Made by a program: the position numbers and the translations under genes
Origin: Pedobacter frigiditerrae
Lineage (GTDB): Bacteria; Bacteroidota; Bacteroidia; Sphingobacteriales; Sphingobacteriaceae
NCBI RefSeq assembly: GCF_004331645.1
Contig: NZ_SJSK01000003.1
Coordinates: 682,301-746,300 of the forward strand
DNA length: 64,000 nt
Direction of reading: 5' to 3'
Shown: one piece after another, positions 53,192 to 62,192 of the stretch
Layout: the number at the start of each line of letters is the position of its first letter
Numbering within the stretch: the stretch's first letter is position 1
Notes under the pieces: generated by a model
The model's input: the letters and a program-made list of their open reading frames with translations, nothing else
Told to the model about the DNA's origin: nothing
Databases searched by the model: none

Positions 53192-54088
53192 ATGAAAAAC
53201 ATCTCAGTAATAGGTTCCGGCACAATGGGTAATGGAATTGCACATACCTTTGCACAATTTGGTTATCAAGTAAGTCTAGTAGACATTAATCTTGATGCTT
53301 TAGGAAGAGCAATAGCAACCATTACTAAAAACCTGGAAAGACAAATAGCTAAAGGAACATTAACTGAAGAAGCAAAGGAAGCAACATTAGCTAATATTAC
53401 AACCGTAACAGATTTACAAGCAGGTGTAGAAAATGCTGATTTGATTGTTGAAGCGGCTACAGAAAATATAGAGCTCAAATTAAAGATCTTTAAAGATCTA
53501 GATCAATTTGCTAAGCCAGAAGCCATTTTAGCAAGTAATACCTCTTCTATTTCCATCACACAAATTGCTTCAGTTACCAATCGTGGTGATAAAGTAATTG
53601 GTATGCATTTCATGAATCCCGTTCCGGTAATGAAATTGGTAGAAGTAATTAGAGGTTATGCTACCAGTGATGACACCACCTTTCAAATAATGGAGCTTTC
53701 TAAGGTAATTAGTAAAATTCCTGTCGAAGTGAATGATTACCCTGGTTTTGTGGCCAACAGAATATTAATGCCAATGATTAATGAAGCTATCTATACTTTG
53801 TACGAGGGTGTTGCAGGAGTTGATGAAATTGATACGGTAATGAAGTTAGGAATGGCTCACCCAATGGGGCCTTTGCAATTAGCAGATTTTATTGGTCTTG
53901 ATGTATGTTTGGCAATTTTGAATGTATTAAACCGAGGTTTCGGAAACCCAAAATATGCCCCTTGCCCATTATTGGTTAACATGGTAATGGCTGGTAAAAA
54001 AGGCATTAAAACTGGCGAAGGATTTTACGACTATAGCAATGGTGTAAAAGAAGCTAAGGTTGCAACTAAGTTTACACCAAACCCCTAA
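53192..54088 (+). CDS. 3-hydroxyacyl-CoA dehydrogenase (3-hydroxybutyryl-CoA type)
   Basis: A 298-residue single-domain enzyme. The start MKNISVIGSGTMGNGIAHTF is placed at the ATG at 53192. It has the NAD-binding GxGxxG, ASNTSSISI, the catalytic His in GMHFMNPVPVMKLVEVI (parts: GMHFMNPVP, LVEVI), and the C-terminal domain DYPGFVANRILMPMINEA (parts: YPGFVANRIL) with GMAHPMGPLQLADFIGLD. It oxidises 3-hydroxyacyl-CoA to 3-ketoacyl-CoA in fatty acid or butyrate/phenylacetate-type degradation. No other beta-oxidation gene adjoins it, so hbd or paaH naming would be a guess. Confidence 0.92.
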   Translation: MKNISVIGSGTMGNGIAHTFAQFGYQVSLVDINLDALGRAIATITKNLERQIAKGTLTEEAKEATLANITTVTDLQAGVENADLIVEAATENIELKLKIFKDLDQFAKPEAILASNTSSISITQIASVTNRGDKVIGMHFMNPVPVMKLVEVIRGYATSDDTTFQIMELSKVISKIPVEVNDYPGFVANRILMPMINEAIYTLYEGVAGVDEIDTVMKLGMAHPMGPLQLADFIGLDVCLAILNVLNRGFGNPKYAPCPLLVNMVMAGKKGIKTGEGFYDYSNGVKEAKVATKFTPNP

Positions 54089-54097
54089 AGGGTTTTT
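54079..54097 (+). terminator. Hairpin overlapping the stop codon
   Basis: AAACCC (54079-54084) pairs with GGGTTT (54090-54095) across a 5-base loop containing most of the stop codon, and is followed by TT-AAT. It is a weak terminator candidate that also belongs to the CCCCTAAA-type repeat family. Confidence 0.45.
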
Positions 54098-54129
54098 AAT
54101 TTACCGTATAACATTTACAATATAAAAGC

Positions 54130-54156
54130 AAGTCCTCTTTAGGGGATTTAGGGGTT
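54130..54156. repeat. CCCCTAAATCCCC-type dispersed repeat
   Basis: AAGTCCTCTTTAGGGG followed by ATTTAGGGGTT. Its reverse complement nearly matches 32938-32963, and 59063-59087 is a third, more diverged copy. It lies 18 bases before the ruvB ATG. Confidence 0.6.
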
Positions 54157-54174
54157 ATATCTTATCTTTACGCT

Positions 54175-55197
54175 ATGAACGAAAACCTAGATCCTTCTTC
54201 AGACAACCTTACTCCTATTGAGCGTGATATTGAAAAAGTATTACGTCCACAAGAATTTGAAGATTTTACTGGTCAGGATAAAATTTTAGAAAACCTTAAG
54301 ATTTTCGTAAAAGCTGCAAAACTTCGTGGCGAATCTTTAGACCATGTTCTATTGCATGGCCCCCCAGGATTGGGAAAAACTACGCTTTCTTATATTATAG
54401 CTAATGAAATGGGTGTTAACATTAAGGTAACATCTGGTCCGGTATTAGACAAACCTGGTGATTTAGCTGGTTTATTAACTAATCTAGAAACTGGAGATAT
54501 TCTTTTTATTGATGAAATTCATCGTTTATCACCTTTGGTTGAAGAATATTTATATTCTGCAATGGAAGATTTTAAGATTGATATCATGCTAGAAAGTGGA
54601 CCTAATGCTCGCTCTGTACAAATCAGCTTAAATCCATTTACATTGGTTGGTGCAACTACTCGTTCTGGCTTATTAACCGCACCATTAAGAGCAAGGTTTG
54701 GCATTAATTCAAGATTAGCCTATTATGACGCTAAGATACTAACTACCATAGTATTACGTTCATCCGCCATTCTAAATACCCCCATATCGGATGAGGGAGC
54801 ATACGAAATTGCCCGTCGTAGTAGAGGAACACCTCGTATAGCTAATGCCCTTTTGCGTAGAACCAGAGATTTCGCACAAATAAAAGGGAACGGTAGTATT
54901 GATACGGAAATTGCTCGTTATGCTTTAACTGCCTTAAATGTTGATGAACATGGCCTAGATGAAATGGATAATAAAATCCTACTGGCCATTATAGATAAAT
55001 TTAAGGGAGGGCCAGTAGGATTAAAAACTATTGCAACTGCAGTTGGCGAAGATGATGGTACAATTGAAGAGGTATACGAGCCTTTTCTAATTCAAGAAGG
55101 CTATTTAATGCGTACAGCTCGTGGACGTGAAGTAACTGAAGCAGCCTATAAACACCTTAATAGGATTAAATTGGGACAAACTGGTAAACTTTTTTAG
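54175..55197 (+). CDS. ruvB: Holliday junction branch migration helicase RuvB
   Basis: A 340-residue AAA+ protein of normal length. It has the RuvB N-terminus [12 protein letters not shown], Walker [11 protein letters not shown], Walker [10 protein letters not shown], sensor [20 protein letters not shown] (parts: [17 protein letters not shown]), and a C-terminal winged helix ending [15 protein letters not shown]. It drives branch migration with RuvA; ruvA and ruvC are not in the window. The sequence TATCTTTA four bases before the ATG is one mismatch from the -7 consensus. Confidence 0.98.
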   Translation: MNENLDPSSDNLTPIERDIEKVLRPQEFEDFTGQDKILENLKIFVKAAKLRGESLDHVLLHGPPGLGKTTLSYIIANEMGVNIKVTSGPVLDKPGDLAGLLTNLETGDILFIDEIHRLSPLVEEYLYSAMEDFKIDIMLESGPNARSVQISLNPFTLVGATTRSGLLTAPLRARFGINSRLAYYDAKILTTIVLRSSAILNTPISDEGAYEIARRSRGTPRIANALLRRTRDFAQIKGNGSIDTEIARYALTALNVDEHGLDEMDNKILLAIIDKFKGGPVGLKTIATAVGEDDGTIEEVYEPFLIQEGYLMRTARGREVTEAAYKHLNRIKLGQTGKLF

Positions 55198-55272
55198 CCA
55201 TTTGGTTGTTATAAAATCAAACACTAATCTTTTAGCAATAAGAATTTCTGTTATTGCTTTTAATATTAATTT

Positions 55273-56781
55273 ATGAATATAGAAATACGAAAACTCACTA
55301 TAGAGGATTATAAAGATTTGCGTGAATCAATGGTTCAAGCTTATGATACCAGCGGAAATGGTATCTGGAGCAGAGCGAATATATTAAATTTACTAACCAT
55401 CTTTCCAAGAGGTCAGCTTTGTGTTGCCGTTGATAACAAGGTTGTAGCTTGTTCTTTATCCATAATTGTTGATTATGATATTTTTGGAGACAATCATACT
55501 TATGAAGACATAACTGGAAAATATACCTTTTCTACACACACAGCTGGTGGGAATGTTTTATACGGCATTGAAGTTTTTGTACATCCAGAATATCGTGGGT
55601 TACGTTTAGCTAGAAGATTGTATGAAGCAAGAAAGGAACTTTGCGAAACCTTAAATTTAGAAAGTATCATTGCAGGTGGTAGAATACCAGGATACCATGA
55701 ATTTGCAGATACACTATCGCCGAGACAATATATAGATAAAGTAAAATCCAAAGAAATTTACGATCCTACCCTTACTTTTCAAATCTCAAATGATTTTCAC
55801 GTTCGTAAAGTTTTAAAAAATTATTTACCTGGTGATTTAGAATCAAAAGAATATGCAACTTTAATCGAATGGAATAATATTTATTATCAAGATAACGTTT
55901 CTGCAAGATCTGCCAAAACAATAAGATTGGGTCTAGTACAATGGCAAATGCGATTATTTCCAGATATAGATGCATTTTATGAACAAGTTAAATTCTTTGT
56001 TGATGCAGTAAGTGGATACAAATCAGATTTCATTATGTTTCCAGAGTTTTTTAATACTCCATTGCTAGAGCCTTATAATCATTTACCAGAAATGGAAGCA
56101 ATGAGGAAACTGGCAGAAAGTACTGAAGAAATAGTTAAGAAAATTCAGGAATATGCTGTTTCTTATAATGTAAATATCATATCGGGCAGTATGCCCATTA
56201 TAGAAAATGGTAAGCTTTACAATGCTACCTATCTATGCCACCGTAATGGTTTAACTGAAGATTATAGAAAAATACACATTACACCTAACGAGCAAAAATA
56301 TTATGGAATGTCTGGTGGAGATAAGATTGGAGTATTTGACACGGATTGTGGTAAAATTGGAATTTTAATTTGTTACGATGTTGAGTTTCCTGAACTGAGC
56401 AGAATTTATGCAGACCAAGGTATGCAAATTTTGTTTGTACCGTTCTTAACCGATACCCAAAATGGATATACTCGCGTTAGAAGATGTGCACAGGCAAGAG
56501 CTATAGAAAATGAGTGTTATGTTGCTATTGCAGGATGTGTTGGTAATTTGCCTAAGGTAAACAACATGGATATTCAGTTTGCTCAATCAGCCGTTTTTAC
56601 GCCATCAGATTTTGCTTTCCCTACTAATGCGGTAAAGGCCGAAACTACACCAAATACAGAAATGATGCTAGTTGTTGATGTTGATTTACATCTTTTAGAT
56701 GAGTTACATCATTTTGGTACTGTTAAAATACTTAAGGACAGACGAAAGGATTTATACGAAGTGAGATTGTTAAAATCTTAA
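55273..56781 (+). CDS. Bifunctional GNAT acetyltransferase / nitrilase-superfamily amidase
   Basis: A 502-residue two-domain protein. Residues about 1-175 form a GNAT domain with the acetyl-CoA loop EYRGLRLARRLY (Arg108-Gly109, Arg111, Ala113). Residues about 216-495 form a carbon-nitrogen hydrolase with the triad Glu258 (FPEFF), Lys333 (YRKIHITP) and Cys367 (LICYDVEFPE). Both active sites appear intact. The fusion is known in many bacteria but its substrate is not established; coupled deamidation and acetylation of a small amide is plausible. It is a single gene with a strong terminator. Confidence 0.9.
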   Translation: MNIEIRKLTIEDYKDLRESMVQAYDTSGNGIWSRANILNLLTIFPRGQLCVAVDNKVVACSLSIIVDYDIFGDNHTYEDITGKYTFSTHTAGGNVLYGIEVFVHPEYRGLRLARRLYEARKELCETLNLESIIAGGRIPGYHEFADTLSPRQYIDKVKSKEIYDPTLTFQISNDFHVRKVLKNYLPGDLESKEYATLIEWNNIYYQDNVSARSAKTIRLGLVQWQMRLFPDIDAFYEQVKFFVDAVSGYKSDFIMFPEFFNTPLLEPYNHLPEMEAMRKLAESTEEIVKKIQEYAVSYNVNIISGSMPIIENGKLYNATYLCHRNGLTEDYRKIHITPNEQKYYGMSGGDKIGVFDTDCGKIGILICYDVEFPELSRIYADQGMQILFVPFLTDTQNGYTRVRRCAQARAIENECYVAIAGCVGNLPKVNNMDIQFAQSAVFTPSDFAFPTNAVKAETTPNTEMMLVVDVDLHLLDELHHFGTVKILKDRRKDLYEVRLLKS

Positions 56782-56791
56782 GGCATAAAAA

Positions 56792-56822
56792 AAGTCATTC
56801 TATTGAATAACTAGAATGACTT
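56792..56822. terminator. Bidirectional terminator
   Basis: A perfect 11-bp stem (AAGTCATTCTA at 56792-56802, TAGAATGACTT at 56812-56822) with an A-run before and T-rich sequence after it. It lies between the convergent GNAT-nitrilase gene and the small membrane protein gene. Confidence 0.9.
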
Positions 56823-56840
56823 CTTTATATTTATGTAATC

Positions 56841-57062
56841 TTAATTTGATACATTATTCCTGAAGAAAAAGAAATATATAATAAGTAAAACTACAACTAC
56901 AACTGGAATTATCCATTTCATTGCTTGTCCAGCGCCTTTATTATCTGGTTCATTTACCGTTGGTGCTGGTCCTGGATTTGCTTTATGCGCCTCGTAATTA
57001 GTTTCAACTGGTGGAGCTGTTTTATTTGGATCTTCTGTATGATTAGCTTCTGTATTTTCCAT
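56841..57062 (-). CDS. Small tail-anchored membrane protein
   Basis: A 73-residue protein. About 48 acidic, Asn/Pro-rich, disordered residues are followed by one C-terminal helix (WIIPVVVVVLLIIYFFFF) and a short RNNVSN tail. This topology is a single-pass, tail-anchored inner-membrane protein. No known family was recognised. The bidirectional terminator directly after its stop, and its isolated position, support a real single gene. Confidence 0.65.
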   Translation of the reverse strand: MENTEANHTEDPNKTAPPVETNYEAHKANPGPAPTVNEPDNKGAGQAMKWIIPVVVVVLLIIYFFFFRNNVSN

Positions 57063-57129
57063 GACGTTATAATTTAGTTTCCTATTCTAATAACAGTTAA
57101 AGCATTAAAAGGTTTTTAGCTCAAAAGCC

Positions 57130-57137
57130 TATCTTTG
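57130..57137 (+). promoter_or_regulatory. queG promoter box adjoining the start codon
   Basis: TATCTTTG matches TAnnTTTG and is seven bases from the ATG at 57145. No TTG at the usual -33 spacing is seen. Confidence 0.4.
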
Positions 57138-57144
57138 TAAATCA

Positions 57145-58080
57145 ATGTTTAATAATTCTGCAAAATATAGTCAAATGATTAAAAATGAGGCATTACGCCT
57201 TGGTTTTATGGCTTGTGGAATTTCTAAAGCAGAGTTTTTAGTAGAAGAAGCGCCGAGATTAGAAAATTGGTTAAACAATAATCACCATGGCGAAATGGGT
57301 TACATGGCAAACCATTTTGATAAACGCCTTGACCCTCGGCTACTTGTTGATGATGCAAAATCTGTAGTATCGTTAACCTTAAACTACTTTACCGAAAAAC
57401 AACAATCAGACATTAGTGCTCCGAAAATTTCTAAATATGCTTATGGCACAGATTATCATTCTGTAATAAAAGAGAAGCTAAAAGAGTTATTGGCATTTAT
57501 TAATGATAATATTGGAGAAGTTGCAGGACGATGTTTTGTAGATTCAGCACCAGTAATGGATAAAGTTTGGGCTCAAAAATCTGGCTTAGGTTGGCGAGGA
57601 AAAAATTCAAATTTAATAAGTAAAGATGCAGGTTCTTTTTTCTTTTTAGCAGAGCTGATTATTGATTTAGATTTAGCATACGATACGCCTTTTGTTGCCG
57701 ATCATTGCGGCTCTTGCACTCGATGCATTGATGCTTGTCCCACAGATGCTATTATGGCTCCTTATGTAGTTGATGGCAGTAAATGCATTTCTTACTTAAC
57801 CATTGAGTTGAAAAATGAAATTCCTATAGAGTTTAAAGGAAAAATGGAAAACTGGATGTTTGGCTGTGACATTTGTCAGGATGTTTGTCCTTGGAATAGA
57901 TTTGCAACCCCACACAATGAACCCGCCTTTACACCAGCGCTAGAATTGTTAAACCTTAATAAAACAGAGTTAATTGAAATGACGGACGAAGTTTTTAAAC
58001 AAGTTTTTAAAGGCTCTGCGGTTAAAAGAACAAAATTTACAGGTTTAAAAAGAAACATAGATTTTTTACGAGAATATTAA
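57145..58080 (+). CDS. queG: Epoxyqueuosine reductase
   Basis: A 311-residue cobalamin/Fe-S enzyme. The N-terminal half has the proton-donor Asp134 in FVDSAPV and [10 protein letters not shown]. Two 4Fe-4S clusters are bound by C188xxC191xxC194xxxC198 ([13 protein letters not shown]) and C241xxC244xxxC248 ([11 protein letters not shown]), with additional Cys214. It reduces epoxyqueuosine to queuosine in tRNA with the wobble anticodon base. It is complete, though shorter than QueG proteins with a C-terminal HEAT extension. The next gene starts two bases after its stop. Confidence 0.95.
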   Translation: MFNNSAKYSQMIKNEALRLGFMACGISKAEFLVEEAPRLENWLNNNHHGEMGYMANHFDKRLDPRLLVDDAKSVVSLTLNYFTEKQQSDISAPKISKYAYGTDYHSVIKEKLKELLAFINDNIGEVAGRCFVDSAPVMDKVWAQKSGLGWRGKNSNLISKDAGSFFFLAELIIDLDLAYDTPFVADHCGSCTRCIDACPTDAIMAPYVVDGSKCISYLTIELKNEIPIEFKGKMENWMFGCDICQDVCPWNRFATPHNEPAFTPALELLNLNKTELIEMTDEVFKQVFKGSAVKRTKFTGLKRNIDFLREY

Positions 58081-58082
58081 AA

Positions 58083-58970
58083 ATGATAAAAGAACAAAGA
58101 GTAAGGATTAAAGACTGTTGCTGGTTTATTATGATTTGCATTTCATTTTCTTATTCCTTTGCTAATGCACAAAGCTTAAGGTTAAAATCTCGCAGAGCGG
58201 ATGCCTTAACAGGTACTGCTTTTGCAAAATCTATTTCTGATACAGCCCTAACGCTAGAACAAAGGGAGGAAATCATCTTTAATGAAATCAAAAATGGAAA
58301 TGTTCCTGACTTTCTAAGAAAATTGAAAGAAATAAAAATTAATTCTGGTTGGGAAATTGGCGAGATAAAAATCTCAATAGCCTTTTATGTTTTACCAGAT
58401 TACTTTTGTATAGGTAGTAACGATGATTTTTTTTATGTGCCTATGACTCCAATCTTAGCACAAAAAGTTGCCGATTTAACAAAATGTAGTTTGCCAACTA
58501 AAAAAATGGTTGATACAATTTATCACAATGCAACTATAAAATTGTTACCACAACCTATTCCTCCCACAAAGGCGATGACGACTGTTGCAATTTTTTTAGC
58601 TCACAACGACTCTGTAAAAACTCAGTTAAAATCTGATTTGCAAAAACATAATAATGGTGAACTAACTGCTGGACACAAGAAAGATTTAATTATTAGCAAT
58701 AAAATCTATACTGAGAAAACACCCAAAGTTGTTATTTATGGCTGGCATAAAATGGATGGTAGGGCTATACAGCCAGTTTATAATAAACACACCAATCTTT
58801 GGGTAGATTATAGCCATGGCCTCCGTTTGATTCAAAATAAAGTCTTCATTTATCTGAAAAAAAACAAGATTAATAAAGTGTTAACTGATAAATACCTATC
58901 TAGTATGTTAAGTGATGAAGGTGTAATTAAGAAACCATTTTATCCTATAACTACTTACAAAATTTACTAG
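58083..58970 (+). CDS. Secreted protein of unknown function, His-rich conserved core
   Basis: A 295-residue protein with a signal peptide (about residues 10-30, ending FANAQ). Visible features are VPMTPILAQKVADLT, a central LAHNDSV (His174), AGHKKD (His198, Asp201), IYGWH (His222) and VDYSHG (Asp242, His245). The spaced His/Asp residues look like a metal or catalytic site. I recognise the pattern as recurring in secreted bacterial proteins but cannot name a family or activity. It starts two bases after queG and is probably co-transcribed, although a link to queuosine is unlikely. Confidence 0.7.
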   Translation: MIKEQRVRIKDCCWFIMICISFSYSFANAQSLRLKSRRADALTGTAFAKSISDTALTLEQREEIIFNEIKNGNVPDFLRKLKEIKINSGWEIGEIKISIAFYVLPDYFCIGSNDDFFYVPMTPILAQKVADLTKCSLPTKKMVDTIYHNATIKLLPQPIPPTKAMTTVAIFLAHNDSVKTQLKSDLQKHNNGELTAGHKKDLIISNKIYTEKTPKVVIYGWHKMDGRAIQPVYNKHTNLWVDYSHGLRLIQNKVFIYLKKNKINKVLTDKYLSSMLSDEGVIKKPFYPITTYKIY

Positions 58971-59158
58971 GGCTGGACTTTTACAACCTTAGATAATTGC
59001 ACATTTTCAGGTTCAATAAACTGGTCCCGATACCTATCGGGAGAAGCGAAAATCCTTTTACCAAGTTTCCTTTAGGGGATTCAGGAGTAAAAGATTACAG
59101 CAAACCTGCCTGCAGTAGGCAGGAAGCCCGAACAATAATTGGGCTTCTGTATTTGTTT
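58971..59158. repeat. Mosaic of dispersed intergenic repeats
   Basis: No gene is visible; an 88-codon open frame here is made of repeat sequence. Pieces are a perfect TCCCGATA-cc-TATCGGGA hairpin (59025-59042) in a block resembling 27191-27220; AAGTTTCCTTTAGGGG, a CCCCTAAA-type copy, at 59063; CCTGCCT/AGGCAGG hairpin (59105-59123); and GAAGCCC/GGGCTTC hairpin (59123-59147), a possible weak terminator. Confidence 0.65.
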
Positions 59159-61021
59159 CTAATTCTTTACTTCAAAAGTATTATCTGCTTTGTTTTTATC
59201 AGGAACATGGCTACTTCCCATTACTACCTTGACTATCTTTTTCTTGGTTTGAATAACGGATAGATAAGTTGCATTACCCTTTTCCCAAACTCCAATATTG
59301 TGATGTTTCTTTTCTACAGAACCATCATTATATGTAATAGTTAAATCTATTGGCAAGGGTTTTTGGCTTTTATTTTCAATTTCTATGGCATAATCTCCAT
59401 TATTTACCGGGGATACATTCTTTATAGCCAAATCAGTAACTCCTTCTTCAAAAAACCAACGTTTCCAAAACCAATCTAAGTTTTTACCAGAACCGGTATT
59501 CATGCTATAAAAGAAATCATATGGCATCGGGTGTTTGCCATTCCATTGGGTAATGTAATTGTGCAAGGCTTTATTAAAAAGTTCGTCGCCTAAATAGTCT
59601 TTAATAAAAAGATAACCGAAGCCAGGTTTAGGATAGTTATTGGTAAAAGAGCCTGCACCTTTTAAATCGGTTGTAAATGTCATGATCGGCACATCGTCTT
59701 TTGTACCAGAAGTGCTACCAGTTGGTCCAACGCCGTAGTCATCTACAATTGTAGAATCAATCATCGGCGAGATTAACCACTCTCCTATTGTCGCCCAACC
59801 TTCGTCCATCCAACCGTATTTAGTTTCATTAGTACCCATATAAAATGGAAACATCGTATGGAAAATTTCGTGGTCTGTTAAAGTGATAGCATCTACCCTA
59901 TTATCAACTGGATTATCGTTTACCATCATTGGATATTCCATTTGGTCTAAACCATCAAAAACTGTTTCGTGACTATAAGGAAAAGGCCATTTTGGAAAAA
60001 CATAACTCATGTAATGAACCGTCTTTTTTGCAAAATCAATTACTTCATAATAATCCTTATGACTAGCATTAAAAACTGCATCAACCCTAGTTCTTCTTTT
60101 TGAGATTGGGTCTACTACTAAACTTGTAGATTTCCATAAATAGTGATTACTTGCTGCAAAGGCAAAATCTACTACGTTTTTAGCCTCAAACTTAAAAGTA
60201 TTAAAATCTCTTTGGGCAGTTACCTTATTTTGCACTAAAGTTATACTATCAATTACATCAATGGTTTCATCGCTTTTGTTTGCCAACTGATATTTTCTAA
60301 ATACGTCTTTAGAAAACACCTCGCTTCCGTTTAATAAATCTCCGGTTGCCCATACCCCATAATTTTTAGGAACTGTAATTGCAGCTTTGAAATTACAAAA
60401 ATCATTATAAAACTCTTCTGAACCACTGTAAGGAATTTTATTCCACCCATCTATATCATCATAAACTGCAACCCTTGGAAAAAAATAAGCAATAAAATGA
60501 GCACCTTCATCAACTTGCCCAGTACGCATGTGCGAACCTTTATTTAGAATATAGTGATATTCGAATTTCAATTTCAAACTTTTTCCAGGAGCCAATGGCG
60601 CAATAGCCGTATGCATATTTGTGCCTTCGATAATTAGACTAGCAATGTCTTTTGGCTGATTATTGAACTGGACATTTGTAATTTGGACCCCATCACCTAA
60701 GTCAGCATCTTTAATTCTTGCTTTTCTAACCACACCTTTTTGATAAAGATTTGGGTATAACTTAAACCAAAGTTCATTTAAAACATCAGGACTATTATTC
60801 ACATAATTAATTTCTACCGTTCCTTTTATTTCTCTTGTAATTGGATTGAAATTTATTTTCAAATCATAGTCGGCAGTATTTTGCCAATATTTTGCACCAG
60901 GCGCACCACTTGCATCACGAGTTCCCTTTTGAAAAGCTTGTTGAAAAACAGGTGCAACAGGAAGTTGAGCTTGTGTAGCAACCGATATCAGTAAAAACAG
61001 AGCTATTATTTTAAATTTCAT
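59159..61021 (-). CDS. Secreted M1-family metallopeptidase
   Basis: A 620-residue protein with a signal peptide (residues 1-19, ending ATQAQ). It has an N-terminal beta-rich domain, then the gluzincin site HEIFH (His384, Glu385, His388) with Glu407 exactly 18 residues after the second His, in YGWMDEGWA. The M1 exopeptidase motif GxMEN is replaced by GLDQMEYPMM, so the free-amino-end recognition may differ from aminopeptidase N. It hydrolyses peptides in the periplasm or outside; the specific substrate is unknown. It is a single gene between dispersed repeats and the exonuclease gene. Confidence 0.9.
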   Translation of the reverse strand: MKFKIIALFLLISVATQAQLPVAPVFQQAFQKGTRDASGAPGAKYWQNTADYDLKINFNPITREIKGTVEINYVNNSPDVLNELWFKLYPNLYQKGVVRKARIKDADLGDGVQITNVQFNNQPKDIASLIIEGTNMHTAIAPLAPGKSLKLKFEYHYILNKGSHMRTGQVDEGAHFIAYFFPRVAVYDDIDGWNKIPYSGSEEFYNDFCNFKAAITVPKNYGVWATGDLLNGSEVFSKDVFRKYQLANKSDETIDVIDSITLVQNKVTAQRDFNTFKFEAKNVVDFAFAASNHYLWKSTSLVVDPISKRRTRVDAVFNASHKDYYEVIDFAKKTVHYMSYVFPKWPFPYSHETVFDGLDQMEYPMMVNDNPVDNRVDAITLTDHEIFHTMFPFYMGTNETKYGWMDEGWATIGEWLISPMIDSTIVDDYGVGPTGSTSGTKDDVPIMTFTTDLKGAGSFTNNYPKPGFGYLFIKDYLGDELFNKALHNYITQWNGKHPMPYDFFYSMNTGSGKNLDWFWKRWFFEEGVTDLAIKNVSPVNNGDYAIEIENKSQKPLPIDLTITYNDGSVEKKHHNIGVWEKGNATYLSVIQTKKKIVKVVMGSSHVPDKNKADNTFEVKN

Positions 61022-61106
61022 CTTGGTTAATTGTATAGATTGTTAAACTGGTTAACTGTTTTGAACATCAATTAACCGATTTAATCGATTAACCAATTCA
61101 TCAAAA

Positions 61107-62045
61107 TTATTTACCAAACTTCATTTTTAATTGCTCCAGCATATCATTATTTATAGGTTTAGCTGGTTCCTGAGGTTTTATTGGCTTCTGCTCTACTTTT
61201 GGAGCTTGACTTTGTTGTTTTGCAAGCTTAGCTTCTTCTTTCTTTTTATTCCAACGAACCCAAATTTCATCCAATTTCTTTTTGGTATACAATGGGAAAT
61301 CGCCTTGTTTCATCCAAGCATAATAACTTGGTTCAACATCCAAAACAGATTCTACTGTTCTACCTTTGTGCTTTCCAAAATTGATTACCTCTTCTCCATT
61401 TTCATTGTAAACCATTCGCCCAGCAAAATCTACCACCTTATTCATATTGGTAAATGTATGTAAGGCTTCTACATCATTTTGAACTGGAGTTGATTTCACC
61501 CCTTTCTTATCTTCAAATTCGGTGTCTTTATATTTATCTAATTGTGCCAATAAAACCTCATAAGTTGCTCTAATATCAGCCTCAGCAGAATGGGCATTGA
61601 TAATGTCTTTATCACAATAAAACTTATATGCAGCTTTTAGTGTGCGTTGTTCCATTTGGTGAAATATGTTTTGTACATCTACAAATTTCCTATCGCTCAT
61701 GTCAAAATCAATTCCTACTCTTAGAAATTCTTCTAACAACATCGGAATATCAAACTTGTTAGAATTATATCCTGCCAAATCTGCGTCACCAATAAAATCT
61801 GCTATTTCTTTTGCTGCAGTTTTAAATGTTGGTTCATTTTTAATATCCTCATCATAAATGCCATGAATTAAGGAAGTTACTAATGGGATTGGAATTTCTG
61901 GATTGATACGTTTTGTAAGCACTAATTCATCACCGTTAGGCATTGCCTTTAAAATTCCTATTTCTACAATTCTATCGGCACCAACATTTATACCTGTAGC
62001 TTCTAAATCAAAGAATGCTAGAGGTCGTTTTAAATTTAATTTCAT
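61107..62045 (-). CDS. DEDDh 3'-5' exonuclease with C-terminal DUF3820-like domain
   Basis: A 312-residue protein. Residues about 7-170 form an RNase T/DnaQ-type exonuclease: FFDLEATG with Asp13 and Glu15, GYNSNKFDIPML with the second Asp, and AHSAEADIRATYE with His and final Asp. Residues about 215-260 (VINFGKHKGRTVESVL, YYAWMKQGDF) resemble DUF3820, often appended to such exonucleases. A charged Lys/Gln/Pro-rich tail ends the protein. It could be a stand-alone proofreading or RNA-processing nuclease. Confidence 0.88.
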   Translation of the reverse strand: MKLNLKRPLAFFDLEATGINVGADRIVEIGILKAMPNGDELVLTKRINPEIPIPLVTSLIHGIYDEDIKNEPTFKTAAKEIADFIGDADLAGYNSNKFDIPMLLEEFLRVGIDFDMSDRKFVDVQNIFHQMEQRTLKAAYKFYCDKDIINAHSAEADIRATYEVLLAQLDKYKDTEFEDKKGVKSTPVQNDVEALHTFTNMNKVVDFAGRMVYNENGEEVINFGKHKGRTVESVLDVEPSYYAWMKQGDFPLYTKKKLDEIWVRWNKKKEEAKLAKQQSQAPKVEQKPIKPQEPAKPINNDMLEQLKMKFGK

Positions 62046-62192
62046 TTTTTAAGCTATATAATTGAGTTTTTACTCACTTTTTCAAATGTGCTAAAAAGGA
62101 TTGGTTAGTACTACAAAATAGCTAAAATTTTAGTTGCAAATTATTTCATTTTGTTAAACCGTAGATTTAAATTGCCGAAAATTATCATCTAT

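Noticed and set aside
58997..59263. 88-codon open frame on the plus strand
   Set aside because: Built from dispersed repeats and antisense to the end of the M1 peptidase gene.
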